Source: Pocillopora verrucosa (lineage: Eukaryota > Cnidaria > Anthozoa > Scleractinia > Pocilloporidae). Taken from it: a stretch of DNA of 64,000 bases. The notes beneath the pieces are model-generated. The model ran no database searches, was not told the origin of the DNA, and saw nothing but the letters and a program-made list of their open reading frames with translations. Below, piece after piece: positions 23,901-35,900 of this stretch. The translations under genes and the position numbers were made by a program. Location: NCBI RefSeq assembly GCF_036669915.1, contig NC_089325.1:1560404-1624403 (forward strand). The letters run 5' to 3'. Position 1 is the stretch's first letter; the number at the start of each line of letters is the position of its first letter.

Positions 23901-26900
23901 AGTCCATTTTAGATCTAACTTTTGGGTAACGAGAAATGTAAGCACTCGTGTCACATCTGTGTAATACCAATCTCTACTCTTACTTAAGGTGGAGCTCGAA
24001 AAAGGGAAAGAGAGAGAGGCCTCACTTTTGAAGACTGGCCAAGAACATTCTATTTTGATAGGAATTCACGAGGAAGAATAAGACAAGAGGTACGTTCCAT
24101 AAAACTCTTAAAACTCAAACAAAAAAGTCTATGATTGTCTTTTTGGGCATACGAACCGCAGTGAGTAGAGTCTGAAATGAAAGAGATATGCATTTACGAG
24201 TGAGTTAGGAAGCAGAATTGTGTAGATCGGAGGAGTAGTGAGTGAATAGCTAGTCTTGTTGATAAACTTGAGTTTGATCTAGTCAGAACCGTGAACGTTG
24301 TGGGAAGCTGAGAAAGAATGTCCGCTAGATGCTAACTTCAAGATATATCAAGAAAATATTGCCTTGAGATTTGTTAAACCGGCATCAGGGGTTTCACCTA
24401 AAGTCGGTTACTGGCGGTCTCCCGTCGCCTTTGAGCCCTCTTACCGCCGTACGTTTAGCTTGCCTTGCGGCACAGCCGCCGACTACGCCATCGGCAGTCG
24501 TTAATGGAAAGAGTAATTGAAACCCCTGCTAGAAGGATCTCTCTAGTAAGCGTAAGCACCTCAATTACAGTTCCTCTTAATTTTCTAAAGTAAAGTTTTA
24601 ATGTCGGATTCATGATACGCTGCAACCTTTGTTGTTTGGTTGTTACGATCTGAAATGGCTAAAGGTGTTCAATGTTCTTCTTTAGAACTTCACGCCAGCT
24701 GAGCAGCTCATCAAGGAACGAGAGCAGGAACAGTTTAACATGGAGCGGCAGGCATGGGAACAGCACTGTGAGCGTCTGCACCAGGAGGTGTCCGACCTCT
24801 CCACTCTGTGCAACGGACTCCTCAGAGATCAACAGATGTTAGTGTCTACAGTGATTGGCAGAAGTGTTCCCTCCGGACCAGCGGCAAGCCCGAATTTGGG
24901 TAACATCCCAGGACCTAGTATCGGTAAACTTATTCATATCCATTCCCTTCATGTAGTTTCATGTGTATCTTGCTTAACTGGCGGAGTTGCTTGCGCGATG
25001 ACGAAATGCACTTTAGGAAATCGCTTTTTACGCAACTGACAGTCGAAGTCATATCTAGGTAAGATTTTCCCGAAATGAGACGTTCACGCCAATAAACGAT
25101 CGTTAACTTTTTCAAAATCTTAACTTATTTAATTGCCTTGGAAATGTAATCCTTCGAAAATGATAACTCCACTGATTCGGGAATGTTAATTCATTAGCAA
25201 CAAACTTATTCTGGACGTACATAATGTTACTTAATTCTTCTCTGAACTATTATCGATACCCAGCCTTATTTTCTACGGTTCAGGCGGAAATCCATTTGAG
25301 CAATATCAACAAAGGCAACAAGAAGCTTATCAAGGACTTCAAAGCTTCTTTGATCAACAGCGTTATATGCAGCAGCAACACCAGATACTGCAAAGCCTCA
25401 ACCAGTGTTATTCACAGCTTCAGCAGCAACATCAAGATATGGCGACCCTTCAACATCAATTCCAGCAGCTGTTTACGTACAACCCCTCCGCTGCAGGAAG
25501 TGACCACAATCCTTCACCACACAGACCTCAAACTGTGACTCCTAGCGTTTTAAATAATGCGTCTCCCTCCTTCATGAGTCTGCCATCGCATAGTGTTTTG
25601 CAGCCTCCCTTATCTGCGCCTCTGGTTAGCCAGTCACCTTTTACCAGTGCATATCAACCGCCATCTTCCGCACCTGTGTTCAGAACTTCTTGGTATCCTC
25701 AGTTTGGTCAGGTGGGTGGGTAGCAGTCTCTACGTTCAAGGGAAAGGATTAAAAAAAGAGCAGTTTTTGCAAAATTGCCACGGAACCGTCTTGTGCGTTA
25801 AGTAACACGCGGCATAAGTAACTCAACAATGTTGCGTTTGGAAGGAAAATCTTTAAAATAACTGTGACCGTTACATAAAATTCAAACTTATATTGCAGCA
25901 AGAATATGATAGTTATTTGAACTAAATTGAATGAATAGACAAATTAATGAGTAAATAGATACGTGATTCTCTGAATACGTATATAAATGAATGAGTGGAT
26001 GGTCAACGAAATAATCAGAATGATTTTTTGACTGGAGAGAGCATGTGGCTTACAAATAACATGTCTCAAATAAAATATTTCGTGCCTTCCTTTTCCGATG
26101 AATTCTATTTTTCTGACCATTTAATAAGCACGAAACTATCCATTCATTTCGCTCGTTGAACATTTTTCGAGTTGTTTCATTCACTATTTGGTTAATGTAT
26201 ATTGTTATATAGCTTTGGGATTTACAATCACCATCATTAGTCCCTTCGTCATTGATGCAGTTTGTTTTGTCTTTCCAGCAAACCACATGTACTGATCCAC
26301 CACGACAAGCTATGCAGGAAACTTTCAGTGTGAACCCAGACACAGGCATACCAAGTCCAAGGTCTACTGCACACCTTGGGCATCCTGTTGAACCTGCTCC
26401 CCCTCCACCCACCTCTTCAGGCACGGGAAACCCTGTAATGGTAGTTCGAGAGGTGGGACCTAGCGCGACAGGAGTGGGTCTGTCTCCTGGTAATGCTAGA
26501 CTTGAACGGAAATATGATCCGAGTTCTTATCAAGGTAGATGCATGCAGTGATGCTGGATTTGACATTTAACCATGGGCAGAAGATGCTTCCCTAATTTGT
26601 CACGTGTGAACTTTCTCGTGTCGTTTAGTCAATTATTCACGGCTCTAGTTTTTATACGGAAGACAAGCAAGAATGTTTCGTTAAATCCGCGGTGTGACTT
26701 CTGAGCGTTTATATATATATAGTCATGAATCAGTGCACTTTGTGCATCTTTCAGAACCGACATCTACAAGTGCAAACGTACCGAAAACAGGGAGCAGTCC
26801 AGATGTGATTGGTCGCACGTTTAACACACCTCTTAGAGCAGCCGCCGCGGCCGACCTAGCACAGAAAGATAAATCAGCCTCGAGGGGTGCAGGATTCAGT

Positions 26901-29900
26901 TTAGCCCAAAAACTCGCAGCTGAGTCAGTAGAGACGTCTTCAAGAGCTTCAAGTGTGCCTGGAGATGCACAGGATGTTGCGAAAGGGTAAGCGAACATAT
27001 ATCTTTTATTCGCCAGCCGGGAGGTCCGTATTGAGAAAAACTTTGCCCTCTGTCTTGGGTACGCCCTCGTCCTACGGCCTCGGGGCCTAAACTTATTGAA
27101 ATGCGTACCAAAAGAACCCGAATGATTTAGGGCTGTAATTACGGTTAGGTCCTCCATAAACCGCACAATTTTTGAGCGAGTAAATTGTAGTTAAAACAGG
27201 TAACTCAAATTAAAGAGAGGCTTCACCGAAGTGATTTTATTTGTGTAATGATAAAGGTGATTCAAAAGGCTTCCAAACAAACTTAGACACATTTTTTTAA
27301 CAAGCATCTGTCACGATCTGACACCTGTCAATTAGAGAGCGCGCAACAAAGCAAAGCACATGTACTCTCTTGGGAAAAAAGGCAACCACAACAAAAAACG
27401 GTACTGGTTTGGCACACAAACTCAAGTTCAATTACTGTCACGACAATTTTTTCTTCAAAAGCATTCAATGATCTCATGGAGAGTATTATTCACTTTCATC
27501 GATGATTAATGTACGAACTAGAATACCTCTGATCAGTCAGTTAATGGTAAGGAAAGTAATTGTAAATAAATTAACCCTTCAACTCCCAGATCAAATTTGT
27601 AACTCTTCTTACTTTCAACCATACAACTCTTATATTGTTAGCTCAGAGAATTAAATATTAGATCAACTAATTATATTTTTCTTGTTCTCCTCACTTACCT
27701 GGTTGATATTGTATTGATATTGTTAGGAGAAATTCTATCTTGGTCACTCATGGGGGTTAAAGGGTTAAAATGTATGTTGTTGTGGGACTCTGCTCGTTTG
27801 TTTGCTGCAATGGCGTGTATAAAATCTGGTCTTTCTTCCACCGAAAACTAAAGTCAAATGAGACACTATCTTCCCAATGGGAATTTAGTGCGGCCTTTTC
27901 TCGTTGAATTCCATCGGTTTGTGTAGTGCGATTTACTGTACAAATGACCACATTGAACATACTTGCAAAGACTTACGGAGAGCGTATTTGTAGTGGGACT
28001 GAAGACTTCGCTCACCGTTTTACAACTAAAAAATTGTTTAAGATAATTGAATGAATGAAAATTCCGTAGATAGATTTAATTGTAAACAAATACCTAACAA
28101 TTAAAGACTTGTGGCCCTCCATCCAGAATACGTTAAGAATTATTTTCAGCCCAGGCTTATTACCGGCAGTTTACGGTATGTCTTAATAATTTGATTTAAA
28201 CAGAAGGATGGCGATGCCAAACGACTCGTGGTTTTGTCATTTTAATAGCTTAGATAACATGGCGACCAAATTACATGTAAACTAGGGATAATCAAATGCA
28301 ATCATTTAGTTTTCATTGAAAATGTTCAGAGCAAAGTTGAGTAAAACACTGTTTCCTTTCTTCCTCATTTTGACTCTTTAGGTCTTGGCAAGAGGCAGAT
28401 AGGTAGGATCAATTCGTTCAATTTGATACTACGTTTCTGATACATATACTTAGTTATCTTAACCTATTAATGCATCGTACTGAAATCCTGCAGGGCATCA
28501 GAGGCAGGCAGCGAGTTTTCACTTTTTGAAGCACTCAGAGACTCTATTTATTCCGAAGTTGCAACGCTCATTTCTTTGAACGAATCCAGACCACATTTCT
28601 TGGTAAGCACTGATTGAACTTTATTCAATTTTTTAATTCTTGTATTTAATGTTGAAAATAAGAAGTGGCAAAGACTCCGCTAGTGGCGAAGTATCAAGGG
28701 TTTAAACGTAACCTCCTTTTCAGTCTGGTCACCGAATTATAACGCGTTCATGCGCATGCCCCTTCTCGCGTTATTAGTCAACACTAAGCAAGATAGTGTT
28801 TGTACATAGCCCACTCTGCTTATTACCTAACTTTACATTAAAAAGCCTAAGTATGGCTAAAGTGTGGCGCTAATTTTTTTTTCTCCAGCTCGAACTGTTC
28901 AGAGAACTACAGCTATTAACATCAGATTACTTAAGGCAGCGTGCGTTGTACGCCCTACAAGATTTGGTAACAAGATTTTTAACTGAGGACTCAGTTGGTG
29001 CTGAAGGAGGGCCTCTGCAGCAAGCAGTAAGGATACTTTAGTTTAATATCTAGGGTTTGTTTCGTTCGTCGTCGCTTTATTTGTTATTCAATCTGTTGTC
29101 GGTATGTTTTTGAGCTCTCCTTTCCGCGAGCTCGCTCTTTCACTTATGACTTTACTTCTTTGTTTCTCGTGTCTCGGACTGCGTATTTAGGTCTCGTTGC
29201 TTCTTTATCCATTCGTGTATCTTTTTACAGCGATTTCAGGAATGGCTAGGTTCCAATTCTGAACTGACTCCAAGTGAAACAGTAGAGACATTTGAAGACG
29301 ACGAATCTGAGGTGAGATGAACTGTGCACCTGGAGAGGTCGTTACTTTGTATCTGTCTCTTGTACCAGTATCATGTCAAAGGATCATTGAGATTGAAAGT
29401 ATAAAAACCTTTAACCTCTTAAGAGTGACCAGCATCTAATTTTCCCCGCATTATCACTCCCGAATCAAAAAATAAGGTCACGAGATTAAAGTAAATAATT
29501 ACCAACTAGAGAAGCTCTCCATTCTTAATCAAATTCTCCATGTCAAGACCAAAGGAAACAAATAGAGATCAGTATGGAGAATATGCATACTGATGTTGAG
29601 GTATAAACGGATAAGAAAAGGACCTTCGTGAGTGTTCGCTAAATACAGAATGACCTCCCTACACAGCTGTTGATTGTTCAGCTCTAACAACGTGTAGAAC
29701 AGGGTGAGTAATAGTCAGACTGGCTCTCTCGTCTGAATGGAATACCGGTTAATTTCTTTAATAAATAATTTTTTTGGGTTGTTTTTTTTTACTTTGCTAC
29801 TTTGTAGACGAGAGAGGCTGCAGTCCCAGCCGAAACGGTGACAGAAGGAATCTATGACTACGCAGAGAATGTCGAGTCAGGAAGCACCCTCTCCACACCA

Positions 29901-32900
29901 ACATCGAGTCACGCTGGTGAGGCACCCTTTGCGTCTGAAGGTCTGGGAGACACTGTCATTCACCTCGACAAGGTAAGCCGCGTCAAAAGAATATCAATGC
30001 TGGTAATACAATATAATCCGGGCTGAACTTTAATTAAAGGCTATGTATATCTACTATGACTGGTTAGTCAAGGTCGCTCCCTTTTACCCGATATGTAAAT
30101 TCCCAGCGTCATTCTGTACTCCAATGGAAAATGCATGACCAGAAGGAGAAATTTCCCGGGAAGAGGGCTTATTATTTTATATCTATTGATTCGTGTGGTC
30201 AGTGCTGACTTATGGAAGGAGCCTTTAGAGTTAAGTAAAGATTAGTTTTTGTACCTATCTTTGAAGGCTCTTAGCAGGATGCGTGAATATGAGAGACTGA
30301 GAACTGAAGGGAAACTGACTGAACTTGTGTCTGGTGCTGCCTTGTTAAAAGGGGACAAACACGTCAAAGACGACGTCACCACCAGCTCTGCTGGAGACGT
30401 AGGAAGCGAATCTTCGATATCGGATGTTCAGGTTAGCCCTGTTAGCACGCTTTCTCAAAAATATCAGTTGTTCTGTTTCATATAGCTGTTTTCTATGTCT
30501 TACGTTGCGCAAGTACGTTCGTTGCCATCAAATGATAATTGTGCCGGTCGTTATGGCAAATTTGTCTCCATCGACCCCACTCTGAGATTCACTTCTGCAA
30601 CCTGCCAATTCGGCGTTTGTTGGGGAAATGTTGTGTATCGTTAAATTATCCAACTTTTTTTTCATAGTATCCAAGAATCGACACTCAAGCCCTGGACCAT
30701 CTCATTAAGTCAATCATGTCGGTAAGTACATTGAGAGCACTCAACACTTCCTGTCCCAAAAAAAAGTTCCAAAGTAAGCATTTTTTTAAAAAAATCTCAT
30801 AAGATCACGTGGTTTTTGTCACTTTCCACCTTATGTTCTACCCTAAGTTCGTTTAGTGACGTTGGAAATGTTAATTAGTTAGCGTTATTTAGCCCTCTTT
30901 TAAGAGTAAGTGCCTTTTTTCTGTGCAAGTGGCATCGTTATTGGGTTTCGTTCCATAACCTTAACCATGGATGTATCCCAGTTTCCTTAACCTTTAGTGA
31001 CAAGGGGTGCTACCACCTCCCTCAGTGAACGGGATGTCAGTCCACCGCAGGTAGTAAGTCAGGTTTTCCTCGCAGCTTTTCGAAACTCGTGTATACCTCT
31101 AGTTTAAGAGCTAAAGAGAAAGTTTACTGTCTCGTCCAAGAACGCAACACAACGATGTGGCCTGGGCTTGAGCCTTGTGCTCTTGTAGTTCAAATAAATG
31201 AAACTGACAATTTGAATTCCTACGAATGCCCTTGTAAGTTTCTGAAGTTAGATTTGGAAACGAGAAATAGTTTCGAGACACTTATTTGACATTCATAGTG
31301 GTCATGAATTTTTTAGGAGGTAATACCTTGTTTGAATGAACACATGGAGGATACATGCACATCTGATCTGTTGGGTTATATAAGAAGTCTGGTGTTATCA
31401 CGGATTCAAGTTAATGAAGATCAGGTAAGCTTACTTTTATTCTACAATGGAAAATTGGTGTTCTTATGTTACTTTTCTTACATAAAAGCCATTCTGCGGT
31501 CTTCTATTCCATCATAACAAGTTTGAATTTGACTTTTTATTTTTCTTTTTTTCCCACATTTAAGGAGTTTGGAAGGTTCTTTCACAAACAGCTGGCTTCC
31601 ATTCTTCAGGATTCCTTATCAAGATTTACTGATAGAACGTGAGCTAACTCCTGTTTTTTTTTGAAAATTTAATTTTGGGTTTAACTTTTACCGCTTTCTT
31701 ATGCCATTGTTTTCCCTTTAACTCCTAGGAGAGTCGAAACTTCTAAATCTTTCCATATATTGTCACCATTTGTAGTAGCGTTTCAGGAACAGTTCCAAAA
31801 AAGAGGAACTTGACTTAAAACGCCTTTCTTTCAATGACTTTGTCTTGCTAGAATGAAAGACTGTGGAGAGGATATGCTTGTGGACATGTCTGAGATTTTG
31901 TTCAACGAGTTGGCGTTTTTCAGGCTTATGCAAGACTTAGACGGGTGAGAATTTCCATAACAAGAGTATTACATAAATTGAAGGCCTCGTCTACACCGAG
32001 GTAGTAAAAATTGAAAATCCAACTTTATTCCTACGGTTATGCTTACCTTCCACACAAATCTGGAAAACAGAATAAATTTAAAAACGCCATTTTCCCTTCT
32101 ATTTTGCGTGAAAAACTTGTCGTGGTCGGAATTTTTTTTCCGCATCACTGTCGTATCACCCTGTGATTTTTATTTTCATTTTATTTGGCGGCATGATCAA
32201 ATCCTTAGTAGCCGTATGTCTAATGGTCGTGGGTTTCTGCCGCCTGTGATTTCTTTTCCTAAAAAAAACAATTTGTTTAGGTTAGACTCATAATTTATTA
32301 TTATCTTTTTTTTTTTTCTTTTTTTTTTTTTCGAAAAAGCTACAACACCGTTGCACCACGTGATTTTTATTTGTATTTCATGCGACGTGATCAGATCCTT
32401 ATTAGCCGTATGCCCAATAGCATAGTCGAGAGTTCTTGTCTTATGACTTGGTTGTAAGTGTTACAAGACTCTACAATATTTATTTTCCCATGTTACGCTT
32501 TTAAACAGAGGTCGAGGAGCCAGCCAAAGACCAACGTGGCGACAGGTTAGTTTCGCTACTTAGTCTGAATGTGCTTGTCTCTGTTTTACACTTTACACTG
32601 CTTACTGATTAACCAAAACTTCAGGCGTTACATGATGTCAGGCATTTGATGTTATTAACTCATAATCAACTTTCTGTGCTTTCTGATGTCTAGCTATCGT
32701 TGTGGTCAACCCTTGTATAGGCTTATAATGTTCCTTATGCACTCGTGTATGATTTAGTAAATTTTCAGTTGCTTCCTAAAAGTAATGTAGTGTTCAATTT
32801 TTTTCTGCTCTACCGTATCCTTAAACAATTCAATTCAACAATTCACCTCTTAAACGCAAAGCCGACTTCCCACGTTAGAAGCTATTTACTTACGTTGACT

Positions 32901-35900
32901 TTTGTTTTTCGTGGACTCGTTCTAACTTCTTTGGTCAGGTCAAATTTAAAATTTCTTTCTTTGTAGATATTTAACACTCTTGTTGTTGATACGTGATATA
33001 TTAGGGATTTGACTCAGCAAGCACAGACACTGGAACCGGTCAGGACGGAGACAAAGAGGATGATGACGATACTGAAGAAAAAGAAGATAATCCACGAAAT
33101 GACAGGTGGGACGCAAGGGCTCTCAACTAAATTCTGACGAATATAATCCAGTAAATTATTTTGTTTTTACGTTGCAACACTTCCAGTGTTATTGTTATTA
33201 GCGATTTCCCGCGCTTCGGGTCGTTTAGATGTGTTTTTCTTTTACTTTTCTCAGGCTCCTCTTCCTTTTGTAGCGTACTGTAATTCGGCTAGTCTAGAAA
33301 ACAGCCGTTTTAACGTTAAAAGATGATCTTAGTAGCGATGTGCCTAGATTGATGAATATAAGAGTGACTTACCGTGACTTTTAACTTTAGGACAAACGTA
33401 TAATTAGCCTGAGATCGCATGAATGTTGCAGTTGTTTTGTCATAACCTTATCAGCCCTAATTCGCAACTTGCCTTCCGTGAGGTGCTGAGTAGTTGAGAG
33501 GATGTACACAGCTCACACGATTTTTAACAAGTCCTCTTGAATTTCATTACTGGGCCACCATCTTAAGAAATTTGACGGTGACTCTCCTCAAGCCGATAGC
33601 GATTTCTGTATTGAAGCCATTTAAAGCCATAGCTGTCACCCTATTTGTCGGTCAAACTGTGAATTTGCCCTGAACAGCTCCTTCCCTGCAGAATCTTGAA
33701 ATTCGTTGGCTACTTGTTTCGCCAGCTCTGGTGAAACCATCAAAGAGAAACCATGGAACTCCTTTTTTGTAACTCCAAAGCCATATCATAAGATTTACGT
33801 TCCATGTATTTATGTCTAGTGCTGTGGAAGAGGAGGGTGTAAGCGCAACCGATGAACGCGAGGGGGCTGAGGGTGAGGAAGAGGAACAAGAACATGATGA
33901 AAGCAGCGAGGAGTCTTCATCAGAGGAGTCAGGTGCCGAAGATGATGGCGCAGAGGACGGAGGACCGGAAGATGAAGAGGAGGAAGACGAAGCTGCTGCA
34001 GCTTTGCCAATCTCCAAGGAGGAACAAGAAGCAGAGGAAGAAGATCTTGGAAAGGTTTGTTTCATTTGTCATGCTAATGGAGTGTTCTCGCTCTGAGCAT
34101 GCTGTTACGTTGATTGGAAAGATTTGCGTAACATCCTTTGAAGAAGCTACGTCTCAATATTTTAAGTCTTTTGCCTTAAAATAGTAAGAAGGATTGAAAT
34201 TGTAATGTGGTTTTAAGACGAAAAACAACAATAAGTAAGAATAAACTGACGAACTGCAACGTGAAGTGAATTTAAAGAGAGTGAACTGGAAAACTTGGGC
34301 AGTAATGTTGTTTGACTCGAATCTTAACTTGATTTTGCTGTATTTTTCTCTTGCTTTTTTGTGTAAATTCAACCTTATTTTAAGCCTTAATGCTGATTTA
34401 CGTAAGACATTTTTAGAGGGAAATCATGTTTTGTTATTTTTGTGGTTTAAGACGAGAGATGATGTAATGGCCACTCAGTTTGAAGAGAGACAAAGGCAAG
34501 TATCTTAGCAGAACCATTTGGTGCAAAATTTATATTTCTAATATAAACGTGCTAGTTCCTCCACTGCAGTGTTTGTTTGTGCCTTGCTCATGTTCTTTCC
34601 CGTGTATTGATTTCCTATGCAGTTTACAAGACAATAGCATGGTGGATTCTCCACAGGTAATGTGAGCATTAAAACACAAGTCATGGTTAAGTTATTGTAT
34701 CGTGCTGAAATATTTACATGACTAACTCTTTTTTGTGTGTGTATTACATTTTAGAATTGTGTCAAGTTAGAGTTGTCAGCAAGTGAATCAAAGCCTTTTT
34801 CAAGGTAATTAGGTGGTATTTTGTGTGAAATAACCAATTGAAGGGAACGAATTTATGAAAAGTGCACAATATCACTCACTTTTGCCTCGTCATTGGCAGA
34901 AAGATATCGTTTTGTAATCAAGCCACCATAACTAAGCAGGATACAATGTTTTGACTTATTTTTTTTTACACCGGCTAAGCTACTTATGAACTCCACCGAA
35001 AAAATTGTGATAAACCTTGTTCTGCAGTTTTGGCAGCGGGGAAGAAGACGGTGAAGAATCGTTTGACGACTCTGATGCTAGGAGAAAACTGGAAGAATAC
35101 CAGGGAAGTACAGCGGCTGCTGCATCCGCCAACAGAGATGGAGAAAACAGTAGAGACGGGCTCAGTGACAGTGACGATAGCGGTGCACCACAGCATGAAC
35201 AGCAGCAGGCCGTGGAAGCAGCAGCTGAAGGTGCTGTCGCTGCCGCTGCTTCGGGAATGTCTGCTTATTTACAGAATGGACAGGTTTGTTGGATCTATTT
35301 CTAATGTACCCGGTTACTCAGCTGATACGCAGTAAATTAAAGGGAAGCGGCTGCCCACAATGTTCAGTTGTTGCACAATGTGGGATGTTGACTGTATGGG
35401 AAATTGGCAAATACCTGTAATGATGCCTCTTAGATAAAGGGATTTTTTACTATCTATTTTCCGAAAAGAGAAAATAAGGCTCCGCCTCCAGCATAAAGCT
35501 CTGAATGAATGGAAAAGTAAAATAAAATAAATGGATGATTTAAAATGATAAGTTTGCCCAGTTGACCTACATGACTATACAACCACTCCTTTACTTCGCC
35601 GCTGGATTATGTATAAACAAATTCGACAGGCTCCCTAGAATTTCAGAGTAAGGACCAAAGTAATCGGTCATGATGGTGGGCAATTTACATTTCAATCTCA
35701 GTTGTTAAAACAAAAGTATCTTGTAATAGCCCCCCGCCCCCCCCCCCCCCCCCCAATCGAAGTAGTGCCACAGTATCTTTCGATACTGACCCCCTATGTT
35801 TACTTAGAATTGTGTTATTTTTCACGTAATATTTCTTTTCGTGTTCCTCTTTTTTCGAGTTACCCTTGTATCATCCTGTACCGATTTTTCTGTGGTCATG

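Larger units (their letters stand above)
14895..26986 (+). other. PCM1: PCM1 exons 12-30: central coiled-coil and acidic region
   Basis: Residues 438 to about 1,579. Exon 14 (around 482-528) is a long heptad-rich helix with ERLELENKLMVLEAKKEQMD. Exon 16 gives VRDRLSQLRELIGQYQ, exons 19-20 give FQAKV/RKLNSAKQKLKQLQELVKK, and exon 22 gives a Gln/Glu-rich coil, all collinear with vertebrate PCM1. Exon 21 (19,741-20,044) encodes an almost pure Asp/Glu tract. Exon 24 contains LVWSELRRQRELHEEKLKKR and ATWGGSTQ (about residues 1,057-1,064). Exon 28 is Gln/Pro/Ser-rich and includes LNQCYSQLQQQH, matching LNQCYTQL in vertebrates. Introns use canonical GT-AG ends and phases that interlock. Confidence 0.9.
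28382..34054 (+). other. PCM1: PCM1 exons 31-43: conserved C-terminal domain
   Basis: This is the most conserved part of the protein, corresponding to the Pfam family 'pericentriolar material 1 C terminus'. Exon 31 is a 21-nt micro-exon. Exons 32-33 read FSLFEALRDSIYSEVATLIS and then HFLLELFRELQLLTSDYLRQ, ALYALQDLVTRF, nearly residue-for-residue with vertebrate PCM1. Exons 34-36 hold SNSELTPSETVE, LGDTVIHLDK and ALSRMREYERL. Exons 37-40 hold YPRIDTQALDHLIKSIM, EVIPCLNEHME, FFHKQLASILQDSLSRF and DCGEDMLVDMSEILFNELAF. Exons 42-43 are acidic and Ser-rich. The conserved core is about residues 1,586-1,915. Confidence 0.93.

Noticed and set aside
26723-27166. 147-codon minus-strand frame
   Set aside because: Antisense to PCM1 exon 30 and running into a dispersed repeat.
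33652-34065. 137-codon Ser-rich minus-strand frame
   Set aside because: Antisense shadow of the acidic PCM1 exon 43; GAA/GAG codons read as TTC/CTC and serine codons on the other strand.
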